Shown here one piece after another: positions 48,691 to 62,900 of a stretch of DNA of 64,000 nucleotides. Where the stretch lies: contig OY744608.1 in NCBI GenBank assembly GCA_963556255.1, forward strand, positions 33,507,154-33,571,153, given 5' to 3'. The DNA is from Allolobophora icterica. Its lineage: Eukaryota > Annelida > Clitellata > Crassiclitellata > Lumbricidae. Each line of letters opens with the position of its first letter. Position 1 is the stretch's first letter. The translations under genes were made by a program, and so were the position numbers. The notes under the pieces are model-generated. The model saw nothing but the letters and a program-made list of their open reading frames with translations, was not told the DNA's origin and did no database searches.

Positions 48691-49655
48691 AATGTGACAT
48701 CAGCGGGGACAATATGACTGACAATCCTTATTGCCTGCATCCAATCAAGGAGACAGTATTGCCAACTGGACAGGACCCATGAAACATTTTTGTACTAGTA
48801 AAATGTTGCAATTAGGCTGATAAAAAAAATGGAATGACTCATTATGCTAATTTCCTATAAGTTGTTTTCCACGCTCAAGAAATGTCAAAATTAACCCTCT
48901 ACCAGTCTACCGGTCTGCGTGTTGGATTAGTATAGCAAGAACTGGCTAATCCAATCGCCTTTTCACACGATTTTACTTATCGAAATGTATTTCGGCTTTG
49001 GGCTTGGGGCTGAGAACTGCGGTTCACGTAGGGGCCTACTGCATGCTTGCAAGTCTGGTTAAAAAGGACGCATTAAGTTTACATTACACATTAGGTACCT
49101 GGTTTACAAAGAAAAAAATTCGTTGAAACAGAAAACACTTAAATCTTCGTGCTGAGAACTCTATTTGGCCACAGAGAATAAGAGCAAGTAACTAATTTTA
49201 TCAACTGAGCGAGGTATTGTTAGGGTCAAAGCAGAGGGACGAAAGACCAAGTCATTACAAGGAGACCTAAAGTCGCGTTACGAATAAAATAACGAATGTT
49301 GTTGTGACAATGTAAACAGATGAACTGTTCATGATTGCTCGCGCTGATTCGCAGAATTCGCTGCGGGATAATTGAGAACGAATTCTCTGACATCAGGAAC
49401 AGGTAAACGGTTTTGTATAGGCTAGCTAAATGCTGCTATTTGCAAAGATCTGCATGAGCTGTAAGGAAGACAACGTAAGCAGCTTAATAACATGACATAA
49501 AACAATATAAGTGTTTCAAAAGACATGCAGGCTAATCCTAGTCAAAACCAATAATTAATTGAGAAAATCTTGCGCGTAAGAAACCACCTTGTACGTGAAT
49601 TAGAAGCTGACACGAAGTCAACGTAACTTTGCCAGTACAAGGATGAGTGACGCAA
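48691..49655. other. Intergenic, nothing recognised
   Basis: AT-rich with no supportable feature. Confidence 0.5.
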
Positions 49656-49810
49656 TCAAATCGCAGCTTCCTGGCACCAGTCGGCCAATGAGTTCTGTAT
49701 GTGTTGCAGTTTGACTATGTTAGATTTTGTAATGCCATACATCAGCGAATTGCAGTAGTCGTGCTTTGTCCTGGTTACAATACAAGCGACTGAAGAGAAG
49801 ACGATGACTA
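49656..49810 (-). mobile_element. LINE ORF2 remnant
   Basis: On the minus strand the frame encodes TRTKHDYCNSLMYGITKSNI followed by VKLQHIQNSLADW. This matches the (L)DYCNSLLYGxPxSxLxKLQxxQNxAAR segment near the end of many LINE reverse transcriptases. A Lys/Glu-rich low-complexity stretch (49800-49905) adjoins it. Confidence 0.6.
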
Positions 49811-50868
49811 AGACAAGGAAGAGAAAGAAGAAAAGGAAGAGGAAGAAGAGAGAGGACGACGAAAAGAACGAGAATAAGAACAACAAGAACAAGAAAAGCC
49901 AACCGTGAGAGACAACCACGGTGCTACGACTTGATTTTCTTAGACTCGGCGTATGAGGGCGGTTTGTCAGTCCTCTTCCTGGCTTCTTGCCAACAGAAAG
50001 AAGGCTGTACTTTATATTCGTGAGGTAGCTGAGTTTTTAGGGGTACTTTTCAAGCATAAATCGTGTCAAGAATCTGCTTTGATGTCGGTTAATTATGCAG
50101 AATAAAATATGATAGAGTCGAAAACCTTATCCTTAATGCGTGACTCTGAAGGTTTTGTTTATGTTGGGCCTTGCACGACACAATATGTCCTTCAAAAGTG
50201 TCAAACTAGGCCTTGCATAGCCTCACTAAATACCTTTTTATAGCGCCAAATTTATGCGTTTCATGACATATATGCTCTCGAAAATTTTTGAATTGCATGA
50301 CATATATAGGCCTTTCCAGAATGTCAGTAAGTATGACATTTGTTATGCCATTTACATAGCTCTGACTATAGGCCTTGAATGACATGCTATTCTATAGCAT
50401 ACACGTCTTTGGTCTTGTCTGTACATTGTCCATGTGTCTATACAGCCAGTGTTAGGCCTATTATAAACTACACAAAGCATGTAATTTTCAATAATGTCAA
50501 CACGAGGCCTTGTGTCACGTATAGGCCTTAAAAGGTAATTAGTCTGTAATAGGCTCTTCCCGTTTGGTAGATAAAGGGAAACTGATTTCCTACTTCGCCT
50601 GCCTGCATGGGGGTTCGTGTTTAATTTCAGCTGCACGTTTGCACGATAAACTAGGGCAGGCCACATTTTAGGCCTACGCAGGTCTATCCTTTTATCCATA
50701 AAGAAAACACATCGAACTATTTATAGGCACATTACAGTTCAAACCGATTGTTCGGCAGTATCTGTCTCTCCGGTGGACAACCGGGTTCTATAGACCTAAA
50801 TAGATTCCTATTTTGATGTCGATTTAACGTCGGGAGTTAAGGAGACTGGGATTAGCTGAGTAGATTGA
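49811..50868. other. Region upstream of the GAB-like gene
   Basis: ATGACATATATGC-type short repeats and several AGGCCT palindromes (about 50306-50676) occur. GACTTGATTTTCTTAGACTC followed by GGCGTATGAGG (49929-49959) has a close copy at 60767-60797 in intron 4 of the gene. No promoter could be identified with confidence. Confidence 0.4.
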
Positions 50869-50961
50869 ATGCGCATGGCATTGACTACTGTTCACGCTGG
50901 TTGGCTAACGAAATCTCCTCCGGAAAAGAAACTCCAAGGACCACTCAAATTCTTCAAGGCG
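50869..50961 (+). CDS. GAB: GAB-like gene exon 1 (PH domain start)
   Basis: 31 codons. ATG at 50869 directly follows an in-frame TGA (50866-50868). A second ATG at 50875 has G at +4 and may be the one used. GWLTKSPPEKKL is followed by QGPLKFFKA, and the donor GTTAGT begins at 50962 in phase 0. The frame then pairs with HWRRRYFVL of exon 2. A vertebrate GAB PH domain has a shorter loop between EKKL and WxRRW, so the nine residues QGPLKFFKA are an insertion relative to those. Confidence 0.87.
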
Positions 50962-53900
50962 GTTAGTTATAAAATGCCTGCTTCACGGAGATGATCACTA
51001 AAAATTGTGTAAGATGTATGTGTGCATGTACGCATTAATGTATGTAATTAGGTACGCACTATGAATGTATGTACGGCATATGCATGGTATGACAAACGGT
51101 ATGTAACTATGTATGTATGTATGTATGTATGTATGTATGTATGTATGTATGTATGTATGTATGTATGTACGTATGTATGTATGTATGTATGTATGCATGT
51201 GTTATACAGGTACTTGTGCACGTGTATGCAAGTATACATGAAATCTAATGGAATCTAAACTGAAAACTATCGTTATCATAATCAATGTTCGCTTAGAAAT
51301 TGCAATACAAAACCACAATTCATCTTATGCATCTATTTAGACACTTAATATAAGGCCTTTTAGTACTTCACAAGAGCCTACACCTACGTGGTCTTAATGT
51401 TCAATAAGAACAAAGAGTTCCTCAGTAAGAAAACAATGCTTTGATAACAAAGGAGTCGATCAACTGGTGAGTTCCAACATACACTCAAAGTCTCAAAGCC
51501 CAACCAATGGTTTTCCATCCGGACACCTGTCACCTTTTGCAGCGTTACTGGTCTGTGTTGCGCTGAGGGTGAGACACAACGACAGTCAATGAATGAATGA
51601 ATGAATGAATGAATGAATGAATGAATGAATGAATGAATGAATGAATGAATGAATGAACAGTAGTTCCAAAGTTTAACCACATCTAATGGCAGCCAGAGCC
51701 GTTGACTCGCCTCTTCCTTTACCCAGGTTTTGGACTAGCATTACCACAGTACGGGAAATGTCGGAGTTGACAGACAATGAAATCCGCAGCACTCGGTTAC
51801 CTCACATAGCTCCCTCGTAGATGGTAAAAGTCGACGCAGCGCCAAGATATCTCTAGGACCTCTTCTTCGTTTAGCGTTGACACTGCTCAAACTGGAACCA
51901 GCTTACAGGTCGACTGGTTAAAGAATGACGGTCGCCTCTAATCGCATACGACCATGTGGCTTAAATAAAACCTTTCATAAACGCACGAAACCCTAAGCTT
52001 AGCTGCCGAGATATAGTTTCAAAATGCAGACTTGGCCAAAGTAGAAATCTGCGCAGACAAAAATCATTGAGCAAATTCTGCATACATGTATTATGACAAA
52101 AATTAATCGAGACCTATGAGGCCTCTGCGTCACGAAGATACGTGTAGGTAACGGAGAATAAGCAATCCGGAAATAGACCCTGTCAGCATTTCCATTACAT
52201 GGGATCCATATTGGCTATATACGGGTCCCATATGGAATTGTGGGTCCTATACGGGCTCCATGTGGGCATGCTAGCAGAGAATGAGACCTGAACCTGTGAG
52301 CTGAACGACATCGCAGAAATTGCAGAGCGGACAGATACAGGCAGATCGGGAATTTGGGTTGTGAATGATATAATACTATAAGAATCTGAGGATTAAGCCT
52401 GGAATGGTTGTGGGGTTTGGCCTTAGCCGGGAATGGTTGTAGAGTTTTAGTCTTTACCGTGAATGGTTGTGGGGTTTAGCCTTAGCCGGGAATGGTTGTA
52501 GAGTTTTAGTCTTAACCGTGAATGGTTGTGGGGTTTAAACCCTGTATCCGGGACCTCTGCCTTTTTACCTTGTAATGTTGTTTATATATCATTATGTTAA
52601 CATCATCATTTCAGTGGAATTACTTTTGTCTATGATTAACCATCTGATATCTAGAAGTTGCTTCTTCGTGGTCGAGGGATAGCGAAACTTGACGTTTCTT
52701 CCTTGTGGTTTACTACAGTATAACGCTATTCTTATAAGGATCAATTATTTGCTGGCTTTAACTGTTAAAACACGAGAAGAGTCTCTCTCACCGATGCAGA
52801 CGAGGGTTTGCTTAGGTAGATTAAACATTAATGAAATAGTCCACGGCGATAAGACTTCGAGCTAAGGTATCCGGTTACCGAGACACACGACATGATTAAT
52901 CGAGCCATCTAGCTGGTATCTAGAAGTTGCTTCTTCGCGGTCGAGGGATAGTTGATGATAATTATGACACTGATGCAAATTCACCTTTTATATAGAGCAG
53001 TCATATTCTTATCGATACTATTAAGCTAAATGTAGACTACTCTTGAAGCACAGTTTGGCCGAAAACGTTCACGATTAATCCATTAGGCCTACTGGTTGCA
53101 GTTGGCCTAGTTTTATCAAACATCTTCGAAAAGTAGCAGAATACGTTAAGAGTCCACAGTGGCACAGTGCACCGCTGGGCTTTATTCTCATTTGATGTCA
53201 GTGGCATAAACAGAGACAGAGATAGACAGACTAAGACTGAGGCAAAGAGGTGCAAGCAGAGACAGAGGCAGATACAAACACGGAGACTGAGAAAGAGACA
53301 GAAATGATTGGCGTACCGTAAGACAGGGCCGTTTGAAGGTGGTCGTAGGCCCTACGCACTCTTGCATTCGTAGACCCCAACTCAACTCCAACTCAGCTAA
53401 GTTCACATAATGTAGGCCAGCACAGCTTAACCTAAACTGTTTCCGTACAGAAGTCATTAAATTTAAATTTGCTGTTATTTTCAATTTTCCTTTTTCCATT
53501 TTCCCCGTCAATCATTCAACATCTCATTTTCAGATTTCCAGACTTTCGTAGGCCCATGAAAGCTTCGTAGGCTCTAGGCAAAACGGCCCTGCCATAAGAA
53601 GCTCAAGATAAGCCTACTGTTAAGGCAGGCTAGGGTAGAAGCTCCCCCTCAGCCTCCTCAGGGCAGGGCAGTAAGTTCACTCAATTCCCCAATCAGCCAG
53701 TTCTGATATCACTGATAGTTAGTATTGTACGACGCAAAAATAGTTACACAATGAAAGAAAGACTACTCATATTTAAACATTTTGATTATTTACAAATGAT
53801 AGCCATCTTAATCAACTATGAATACTGTAATTAAATTTTTAAAAGCTGATAGGCATAATTATTATGCTATATTTAAACCTGTTAACTTGGGTATTTTCGG

Positions 53901-56900
53901 AAGTTGGTCAGTTTCTTTATGACAGCGTTGTTTGACAGAGGGTGACATATGGCGTGTATCGTAGGAGTGTGTATGACAGCGTAGTCTCTGGTAAACTTTC
54001 GGTTAAGCGTTCAGTTAATTAAGCTGCGTTTACAACTGCATGGGCTGATTGTGAAAGCTCTTTCATCACACATCCGTCTGCCCTTGGGTTTACCCATGAT
54101 CCAACCAATGACCAAGGAAATGTTTCTGTTGGCCCCTTCCGCTCTTTTTCGTATGTTCTACCTTACGGCCCCGAGGTCATGGATACACCCCGATATGTTG
54201 GGGGGGGGCTTTAAATCACTGAATAGCTCAGACCTCCATAGATTCTACACTGGTGAGCTGTATACATACGCTAGGGGGAGGTCGCAATGTATGTGCCTCG
54301 ACAAAGGAACATATGGCGTGTAATGGACGCGTGCGTGACCTATTTACTTATTAACTGTTGAAAGCCCTAGCAATATACGCTGATGCAATTTTTTTATTTT
54401 TTTATTTATTATTTGAATCCGCAAAACAGCAAATCAGCAAATCAACCAAATAAGCAGAAATAGACACAGTAAGAACATGGTAATAATAGCATTCAAATTA
54501 GATAACACAACGATGGTAAAACAAAACAAAACCATATAAGCAAAGTTACTGCAAGCTGGTGATGGAACAAAATTCCAAGCAATTAAGGAATGAAGAAAAT
54601 GGTTCATGTTCAGTAAGAGTGATGAGGAGAAGAAGCAGGATCTGCATATCGAGTCATCCCCATGAATAAATACTTGAGTGAAAAAACCAGGAACTAAGGA
54701 CATAGCTGCAAAAGTAAATAAAAATGATAGATGACGGGGTTGGGTAAAAGCATAAAATTAAGGTTGGTGACTAAGTAAAGGTAAAGGTAAGGGTAAAGTG
54801 AACAAGAGTAAGGTTGAGTATGGTTGAGAACATATATTATAAATATTGACTAATCAGTACTGACTTATAGGAAAACTTAAAAGAGGCAAGGGGGATGGTG
54901 CGGCGCGTATACTGGGGTCAATTGAATTCCAAATTTTAAGTCCCATTATACGAACCGAGGAAGAACGGGCCGAGATTCTAGACAAGATAGAACGATAATC
55001 GTGGCACCTTCGGGTTTCGTAGTGATGAAGGGCAGAGTTGGTCTTGAAAAGTTGACTGAACATGGCAGGGAGAAGACCCAGGACCCAGATGATGTCTAAA
55101 CATTAAAATAGCCATTTGGTAGGCTATTGATAGATGTCGTATATGGAGAGAAAATTGAGAGATTTAAATAATGAGGGCTGCGGGCAAGTTAATTACCACA
55201 CATAATAGTTCTAACGAGCCTCTTTTTAAGCAGAAATAAAGGTTTGAGGCGGTTTTTGGAAACGCCGCCCAGACAGTAGTGCAATATGTTAAATTAGGTA
55301 AAACAAAGGCATTATATAAGCTACGAAGTATCCGGGCAGGCAGCTTCCATCTGAGAGTGCCAATGATACCTGCCATTTTGGATACCTTATTGGTGATCAA
55401 TTGAATATGATCGTGCCAGGTCAGGTGTTCATCAAGAATGACACCCAGAAATTTAGTACTAGAGACACGCTTGAGCTCAATAGAATTTATGAATAGAGGG
55501 GGACAGAAGAATTGGCAACAATAGTTCTAGGACTACTAAATAGGACATAGCAGGATTTTTTTATTAAGCATGAGAAAGTTAGCCTGAAACCAGTTGGAAA
55601 GTTTATTAAGCTCAAGTGCCATGTTCTAGAAAAGAGAAACAGATTGGATAGAAGAGAGAAGAGCAGTAGTGTCGTCTGCAAAAAGAATAAAAGTAAGGAC
55701 CTTGGAACAGTGAGAAACATCATTGATATAGATGAGAGAAAAAAGGGGGCCAAGATTGGACCCCTGAGGAACTCCATAGTGGATGGGAAGAAGGTCAGAG
55801 GTCGAACCAGCATAAAGGACATATTGAAATCTGTCTGATATAAAGGATTTAAACCAATAAAATACGTCATAGCAGAAAATGGCGCTACAGAAGTGGCTAT
55901 GAGTAAGGAGAATGAAGTAAGTGGGACGATTAGGCATAGAGGTTCTGAGTTAGGTCGAGACTTTGGGATAGAGCAAAGCATGCGACAGAGATGGATTAAG
56001 GGGTAGGCCCCCTACTATTGGTCTTGGATAACACGTGACCAGATGGGGATTCGGGAGTGGTCTCAAAATCAGTATTGAAAGGACATTTACTGGGCTTAAC
56101 AAGGACCAACTGTATTCTCAGTCTACCTAAAGGATACAGTCCTCAGCTGAGTGGTTAAGCCAGAATATATTTATCTAAAGTACAGTAGTAGGAGAAGGTA
56201 ATTGTGACGAATAGTTCCTGTGTCACCCAAAGATTACGACTGTGGGGGGGGGGTCAGGACCGGTCAGTCAGGGCACAATCAGTAATTGATCAGACCTGAA
56301 AACGATAAAAGAAAAGGTTTTCCTTCTTATGGATCGTTGTCACCAATGTCACTGCTATCTTTGGGATAAGGCAGTGCTCGAAATGGACCGGAACGCACCG
56401 GAACGCCGTTCCGGTTCGTCAAATGAATTAGCGTTCCGTTCCGGTTCGTCAAATGAATTATTGTGGAAAATACTATGAAATTAACGTGAATGCTCCCATA
56501 TCTTTGACTAGCGTTCCGTTTCGTAAAATTTTCCATTTCGAGCACTGGGATAAGGCATCTTTTGGAGCGTTCAAAACAAATACTATCTGCATCAGATCAA
56601 ACCGTCATTTTCCTTTTCATGTATTCAAATATGCAAGACTATCCGCACAACTATACACGCGTTGATATTGCTATAAATGCAACCGTACTCTTATAGCGCA
56701 GCTTTCAAACTCAATAGCGTTACATAGGTCCCTATAGGCCTACTCAACAGACTCATCCTTAATAAAAGTCAACCCGGTTTCAAATTCCCCGATTGAAAGA
56801 TAACACTTTCGGAGTTGTTTTGTTTGTATTGTTACTGAATAGAGTCTACACTGCTTATCTAAATAAGCAAATTCATCTGATTTGAACTTCTCTCCTCAGA

Positions 56901-59900
56901 TCCGGTTTACTTTGTAGTAGGTCGCTAGCTGAAATGGTCTACTCTAGCAATGACTCATCCAATTTGTCTTATTTCACCATAGTCTTTTAATTACTCTACA
57001 TCAATATTTTCATGTAATATCATCCTCTTCAACTTCATTTAAATGCTTTCATCTCTGCCACTTATTTCATGTCATCAGCTGTTATCGCAGGGACGTCTTA
57101 TCCTCAGACGGCCCTGCCTATGTACAGTACAGTAGCCTACATACTACAGTACAGTATATAGGCACTGTGCGTAGGGCCTACGAATCTTTCAGGGTCTACG
57201 AAAGTCTGAAAATCTGAAAATGAGATATTGAATGATTGACCGGGAAAATAGAAAAAGAAAAATTGCAAATTACAGCAAATTCAAATTTAATAACTTTTGT
57301 ACTGAAACAGCTGTGTAGGTTAAGCCAATGTGAATGCGTTTAGCTTTAATGCAGAGTTGACAGTTGAGTTGGGGTCTACGGGTAATGAATGCAAAGAGTG
57401 CCTAGTGCCTACAACGACCTTAAAACGACCCTGTGTTATCGTGTCCAATCTCATTTAATTTGGCGATTTCTCTTCACTCCATCTCATGACTTCTTAGCTC
57501 TTCGTTCGATCTTCTCTTATCATCATCACTACAGTTTATCTTATCTGTGTCTTCGATTGAAGCATTGGCGCAGGCGTTACTTCGTTCTATCGACGAGCCA
57601 GGCGCAGTCTCCCTCCTCTTCGGGCGACGACCTGCCCTTGGCCTACCTACATTACTATGACAACGAGAAGAACCCGAAGAAGTCACGCAAGAAAGGATGC
57701 ATCGATCTCACCAACTGCGAAGAAATCCTCGCACAGCTCGACTCCGTCTTCTACGAACACGTCTTCTCGCTACGCACCAAGGACCGAGGCAAGACTCGAA
57801 CGTACTACCTCGCCGCCGACTCTGTCGATGACATGAATCTGTGGATCAGTTGCCTCTGTCGAGTCCTGAGGATGAACGACAGCGACAGTGAGTAATGTTG
57901 AAGTAGTCAGGGAGAATTATCGCAACGTAGAAGCAATTGTCGAAAGTGAGAGAGAGAGAGCAATCAAATGCAGATAATACTCTCACTTTCGAAAGTGCTG
58001 TAACTTTGAAAGTGCATGTCTAAACACTTAGTAAAGAGCGATCGAAGTAATTGCAATTTGCAAATTAAGATTATAGCTGTCGCAAAGTAAAAGCACTTTT
58101 CGAAAGTGAAATCAGTATCCAAATGTAAAAATGCCATTCGAGAAAGAAGAAGAAGAAGAAGAAGAAGAAGAAAAAGAACATGAAAAATAAATGGAACAAC
58201 AACTAGACCTAGAGCAAACCCTTAGACCAGCGATGGCGAACTTATGGCACGCGTGCCCAAAGTGGCACGCGTTCAAATTTGTTGGGCACGCGGAATTTAG
58301 AGCATCCCTAAAATTTCAATCTTAGAAATACAAAATCCCTGTAGGAATCCACATTTTCTTTTCTGAAGGACTTTATTTTAACACCACTCAAAAAGGATCT
58401 TAGAAATAACGTTTTAATTAATTTTTTGTTACGCTTTGTTAACTAAAACCTATACGAGAAAAATATTTATAAACTGTTCAATATTCAGAGTGGCACGCGA
58501 CGGTATTTTTTAAAATGATTTAGCAGCATTTTGGCACGCACGTTAAAATAGGTTCGACACCCCTGCCTTAGACCAACGTGGCAGGCGTATGAGCTGCAAG
58601 TGGTCAGTCTTTTACACTCCGCCTGACCAGGACACGATCAGAGTGTTCGTCTTGTACCCGAGTCCGCTAGGGGATGTTCACAAGTCGAATAGAGCTCTCG
58701 AAACACTTTCATTCATACCCAGGAATTATTCCATACGAAACACGTTAGTTTTACCATCTTAAAATACATTCAATTCTTTCCCGAGCTTATCTGGCACTTT
58801 ATTCGAATCAATGGTTCATAGTGTATCACCTCTTCGGACTCTTCAAGAGTCAATTCTGTTAAAATTCCACCTGGATTTTCTTATATAATGCTAATGTTAT
58901 ATTACCCTCTCATTACATGATATCCGTCCAACCAATCGGCTGCCGTTCATGTGCAGCGGGACCAGATTGGTTTGAGCAGAAGCCTTCTAACGTGGAATGT
59001 ATTGATTCGAATCTCTCTTCTGAGACGGTAGCAGAGTAGAGACCCTGAACAAGTCTTTACGCAGAATTGCTCCGCGCTATATATTGATGTTTGGTCATTT
59101 GATAGTGGTGCTTAAGTAATATAACATATAGTATGATAATTTCCTGTACAGCTGGCATGCCGAGTCCGGAACAGTTTTCCCCGTCTTTGTTTGGTCAGAA
59201 CTTCTCGGTTCCGAATCGCAAGCCATCCGTGGCTTCGAGGAATCAGGATCTCTCTCCCATACATCAGCCACAGCATTCTCCTTTTGTGCCTGCTTCTTCC
59301 TACATGCCACCGCCCGGCCACTTTTCTGTGGTTTTCGACTATCCCTCTTCCTACCATCAGCCTGAGGAATTGAGGTACGGTCCCCGCGGCAGCCAGTCCT
59401 ACTACCCACCCATGTCCTCAGGGTCCATCTACTTCCCCGAGTCTGTCTCGCTGTCCCCCTCAGACTCTCCGCCGCCAAGTCTTCCTGCGAAGTCGAACCT
59501 GCGTCGCTCGATCGACCGACTGGATCCCATCGCCCACCCGTCGTTCCGGATGAGCGAATACAGCAACAGCTCTCAGTTCAACGACTACAACGCAGCCTCC
59601 GAGTTACAGCGAAACCGATGCTGCAAGTCATATGCTGGAAACGATTACGACGTGCTTCCCAGAAGAAGTTTCGACGACGACAAGGACTACGACTACGACT
59701 TCCCTCCACCTCCAAGGAGTGGCATGGCTTCCGGTCAACCCCTTCCACCAGACAACAGCGCAAATAGAGCATCTACGTCTTCTTATCCAGGTACACATTA
59801 TCTTGCCATATCTCATCTTATCTTACCTCATCTAATAGTGTCTTATCTTGCCTTACGTCATCTTATCTTACCTCATATAACCATATCCTATCTTACCGTA

Positions 59901-62900
59901 CGGTCCGTACCTAATCTAATCTTGCCTCGTGTAATCATATCTTATCTTACGTTTCCTCACCTTATCTTACCTCATCTAACAGTGTCTTATCTTGCCTTAC
60001 TTCATCTTATGTTACCTCATCTAATCGTATATTATCTTGCCCTACCTCATCTTACCGTGCATAACTTTGCAATAACTTACGCAGTAGAAGAGACAAACAA
60101 GCGTTAGCAGGCCATAGAGTTTTATGTAGCGCCTATATTTCGTTGTTTTTGTCGTGGTTCAGATGTGTTTGATCAGGAGTCCAGTGGTCCTCGTCTTCCG
60201 ATGGTTCACTCTTCCGGTCCTCCGCCGATCCAGATGTCTTCCAGAACTCGCAGTTTCAGACGCTCCATCTCCAGGTATACGTCACATGATATATAGGTTT
60301 ACCTGCAACAAATCGTAATCGTAATCTCTAAAATAAATATCTAAAGTGCAACTTGAAAGCTAAGTGCAGGGCACCAGCTTATTCACGAGCCCAGGAACTT
60401 TCGCTGACCATGGAAGCCATCACCATCATCAAAATTATCACCATAATTACACACTACTGTTCGTCATCATATTTTTACTCTCCCTCTAGTACGACTAACT
60501 GATACAAGTCAGAAGAAACCTTAAATGTCCTTCTTAAAAATTCACTAATCCTTTGCTTGTATTTTTGGAATTGTTCATCCTGTTAAGATACCATATCTCA
60601 TGGAGAATTTCATTTACAACTGAAACGGAACTCTGATCAAAGTCTCTCATTAACGATCCTATCATAGAAAGCTCTTCCTGACTTAGAACCCCACCAGCTT
60701 TCTGACTTGAAGAGAAAGAAGAGTCGTTTAAGCTAGCTCTGAGGCAACCATGGTATGAAGTGTTAGCGACTTCATTTTCTTAGCCTCGGCATATGAGGTG
60801 GGTGGCCAGTTCTCTTCCTCGCCGTATCATCTTTCCACCGACAGTGTACAGTTACCATGGTGTGAAGTGTTGTTACTCATTATAGCTGAGTTGGCTAGGG
60901 GTGCAGGTGGAGCAGAAATCTCGAACCAACTTTCTGCCCTGGCTTTCTGACTTGACATCTCCGGAATTGGACCTGGCACTGAAGCTGACCGAACAACCTG
61001 GCTCCTGCCTTGTCAGCTTGCCCAAAAGGAGCCCATATTTGGATAAGGAGCCCATATTTGGATATAATATTCTCATATGGGGCCGTATAGAGCCCACACA
61101 GGTTCCATCAAATGTTCAAGCAAATAATGGCAGGGTCTGCATGCGGGTTTCTTTCGATTAAGATCGATGACTTTACTGGTCTTCTTAACAGGTCTTGAGT
61201 CGCGTTAAGCGATTTGCATTTACATAGAGGCCAACATTTTCATTCAAATTTGCACTTCACAAAATTCTATTAACATGGTCATTTGCGACAACAACATTTT
61301 CATTGTTGTCACCTGCACTGCTGACTTATCACTCCCGATATATAAGTAGGAAATCAACAACAACTTTTTAGTCGTTGCCGTCGTCATCATCATTATCACT
61401 GATACCCGCAACGCTATCGTTGTCATTATTACAAGCAACTTCGTATTGTCAACTGACTTGTAATCCTTGCAATACAACAAGATTTCGTTCAGTTCGTCCA
61501 AAGTGAAAGATTTACAGCTTAGCATTTCACGGATGTAAAATATCAGATCCGGATGTTAATGACACGTATCTAACCTTATTATAACACATACGTATTCAGG
61601 TACATGCAAGTACACATACACACATACATGCATACATATATACATGATTATGTACATAAATACATGCATACATACATGCTTTCATGCATGCATACAAACC
61701 TATATACATACATACATGTATACATACATAATATATAAACATACATGCTTGCATACGTGCATACATGCATGCATGCATGTATACAAATATACATTCACAC
61801 ATACATACCTGCATGCATAAACACATGCTCACATATATGCTTACATACATACATACATACACATACATACATGCACACATATGCACATAAGTACATACAT
61901 ACATACCCACCTACATCGATACATACATACATAAATACTAACATAAATACTAACATAAATACATACATACATACCTACATCGATAATATATACATAAATA
62001 CATACATGCATGCATGCATACATACATATATGCATACATACATACAGACATTCATATATGCATACATACATACTTACATGTAGTTATATTTGTACTGCAG
62101 GCTGTCTGTTCTGTTAGTAGTTAAGATTTATCGCATAACATGTACATGTACAGCGCAGTGCGTTTGCAGGCGCTTAATTAAAGAATAAATATTATAATAT
62201 TGTAATATTATACCGGGTGGCCCATTAAAAACGTTCCCAAACTTTGTTAACCTGGCAAATATCTAATTTCAGAGATATCAAATTTTAATTTATACCAAAA
62301 TGTTAAGCAATTATTTCTGTGCACAAATGTCACATTTAAAGAGAGTACGTTTATTATGTCACACCATGCGGCAAGGTTATGACGCCATACCTGTTTACAA
62401 ATTTTGCACAAAACTATGTCATTTATTTCGCCGCGAAGTAACGAGAGTATCTTGATTAAACTAGTCCTCGAAGTAGTAAACATTAAAACATGGCGTTTCC
62501 AAATGATGATCTCGCTGTTAGTAAGATATCATTTGAGGAGAAGGGTTGGCGAGGCAAGCGAATCGTTCAGGAATATCCGCGTAAAAACTGGTCAAGACAA
62601 AGCATAAACTGATAAGCTCATTCCCAATGTCGTAGACTCTATTCTGACGACATTTGCATCTTTCAACAAGACAGCGCTTCTTCACATCGTTGCAGATTGG
62701 CTCAGCAATTCTTCAAGCAAACACCCCTCATTTTATCCACAGTGATGCCTGGCCACCAAACTCTCCCGACCTAAATCCTCTGGACTACTATGTATACTAT
62801 GGAACGCCCTAAAGGAGCTTGTGTATGCTGGTCGCAGAAAACCGTTTCTAAATACTGACGAACTTAAGCAGGTCATTGAAGCAAAATAGTCTCTATTAGA

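Larger units (their letters stand above)
50962..57562. other. GAB-like gene intron 1, 6.6 kb, transposon-rich
   Basis: Holds two tetranucleotide runs, a 62-bp minisatellite, three hAT-like MITEs and a minus-strand LINE (listed separately). A 33-bp direct repeat TATCTAGAAGTTGCTTCTTC...GGTCGAGGGATAG lies at 52648 and 52917. No additional PH-domain exon is needed. Confidence 0.7.

Noticed and set aside
57389..57562. N-terminal extension of the PH-domain frame
   Set aside because: It begins inside a hAT-like element and is replaced by exon 1 at 50869, which supplies the missing PH start in phase.
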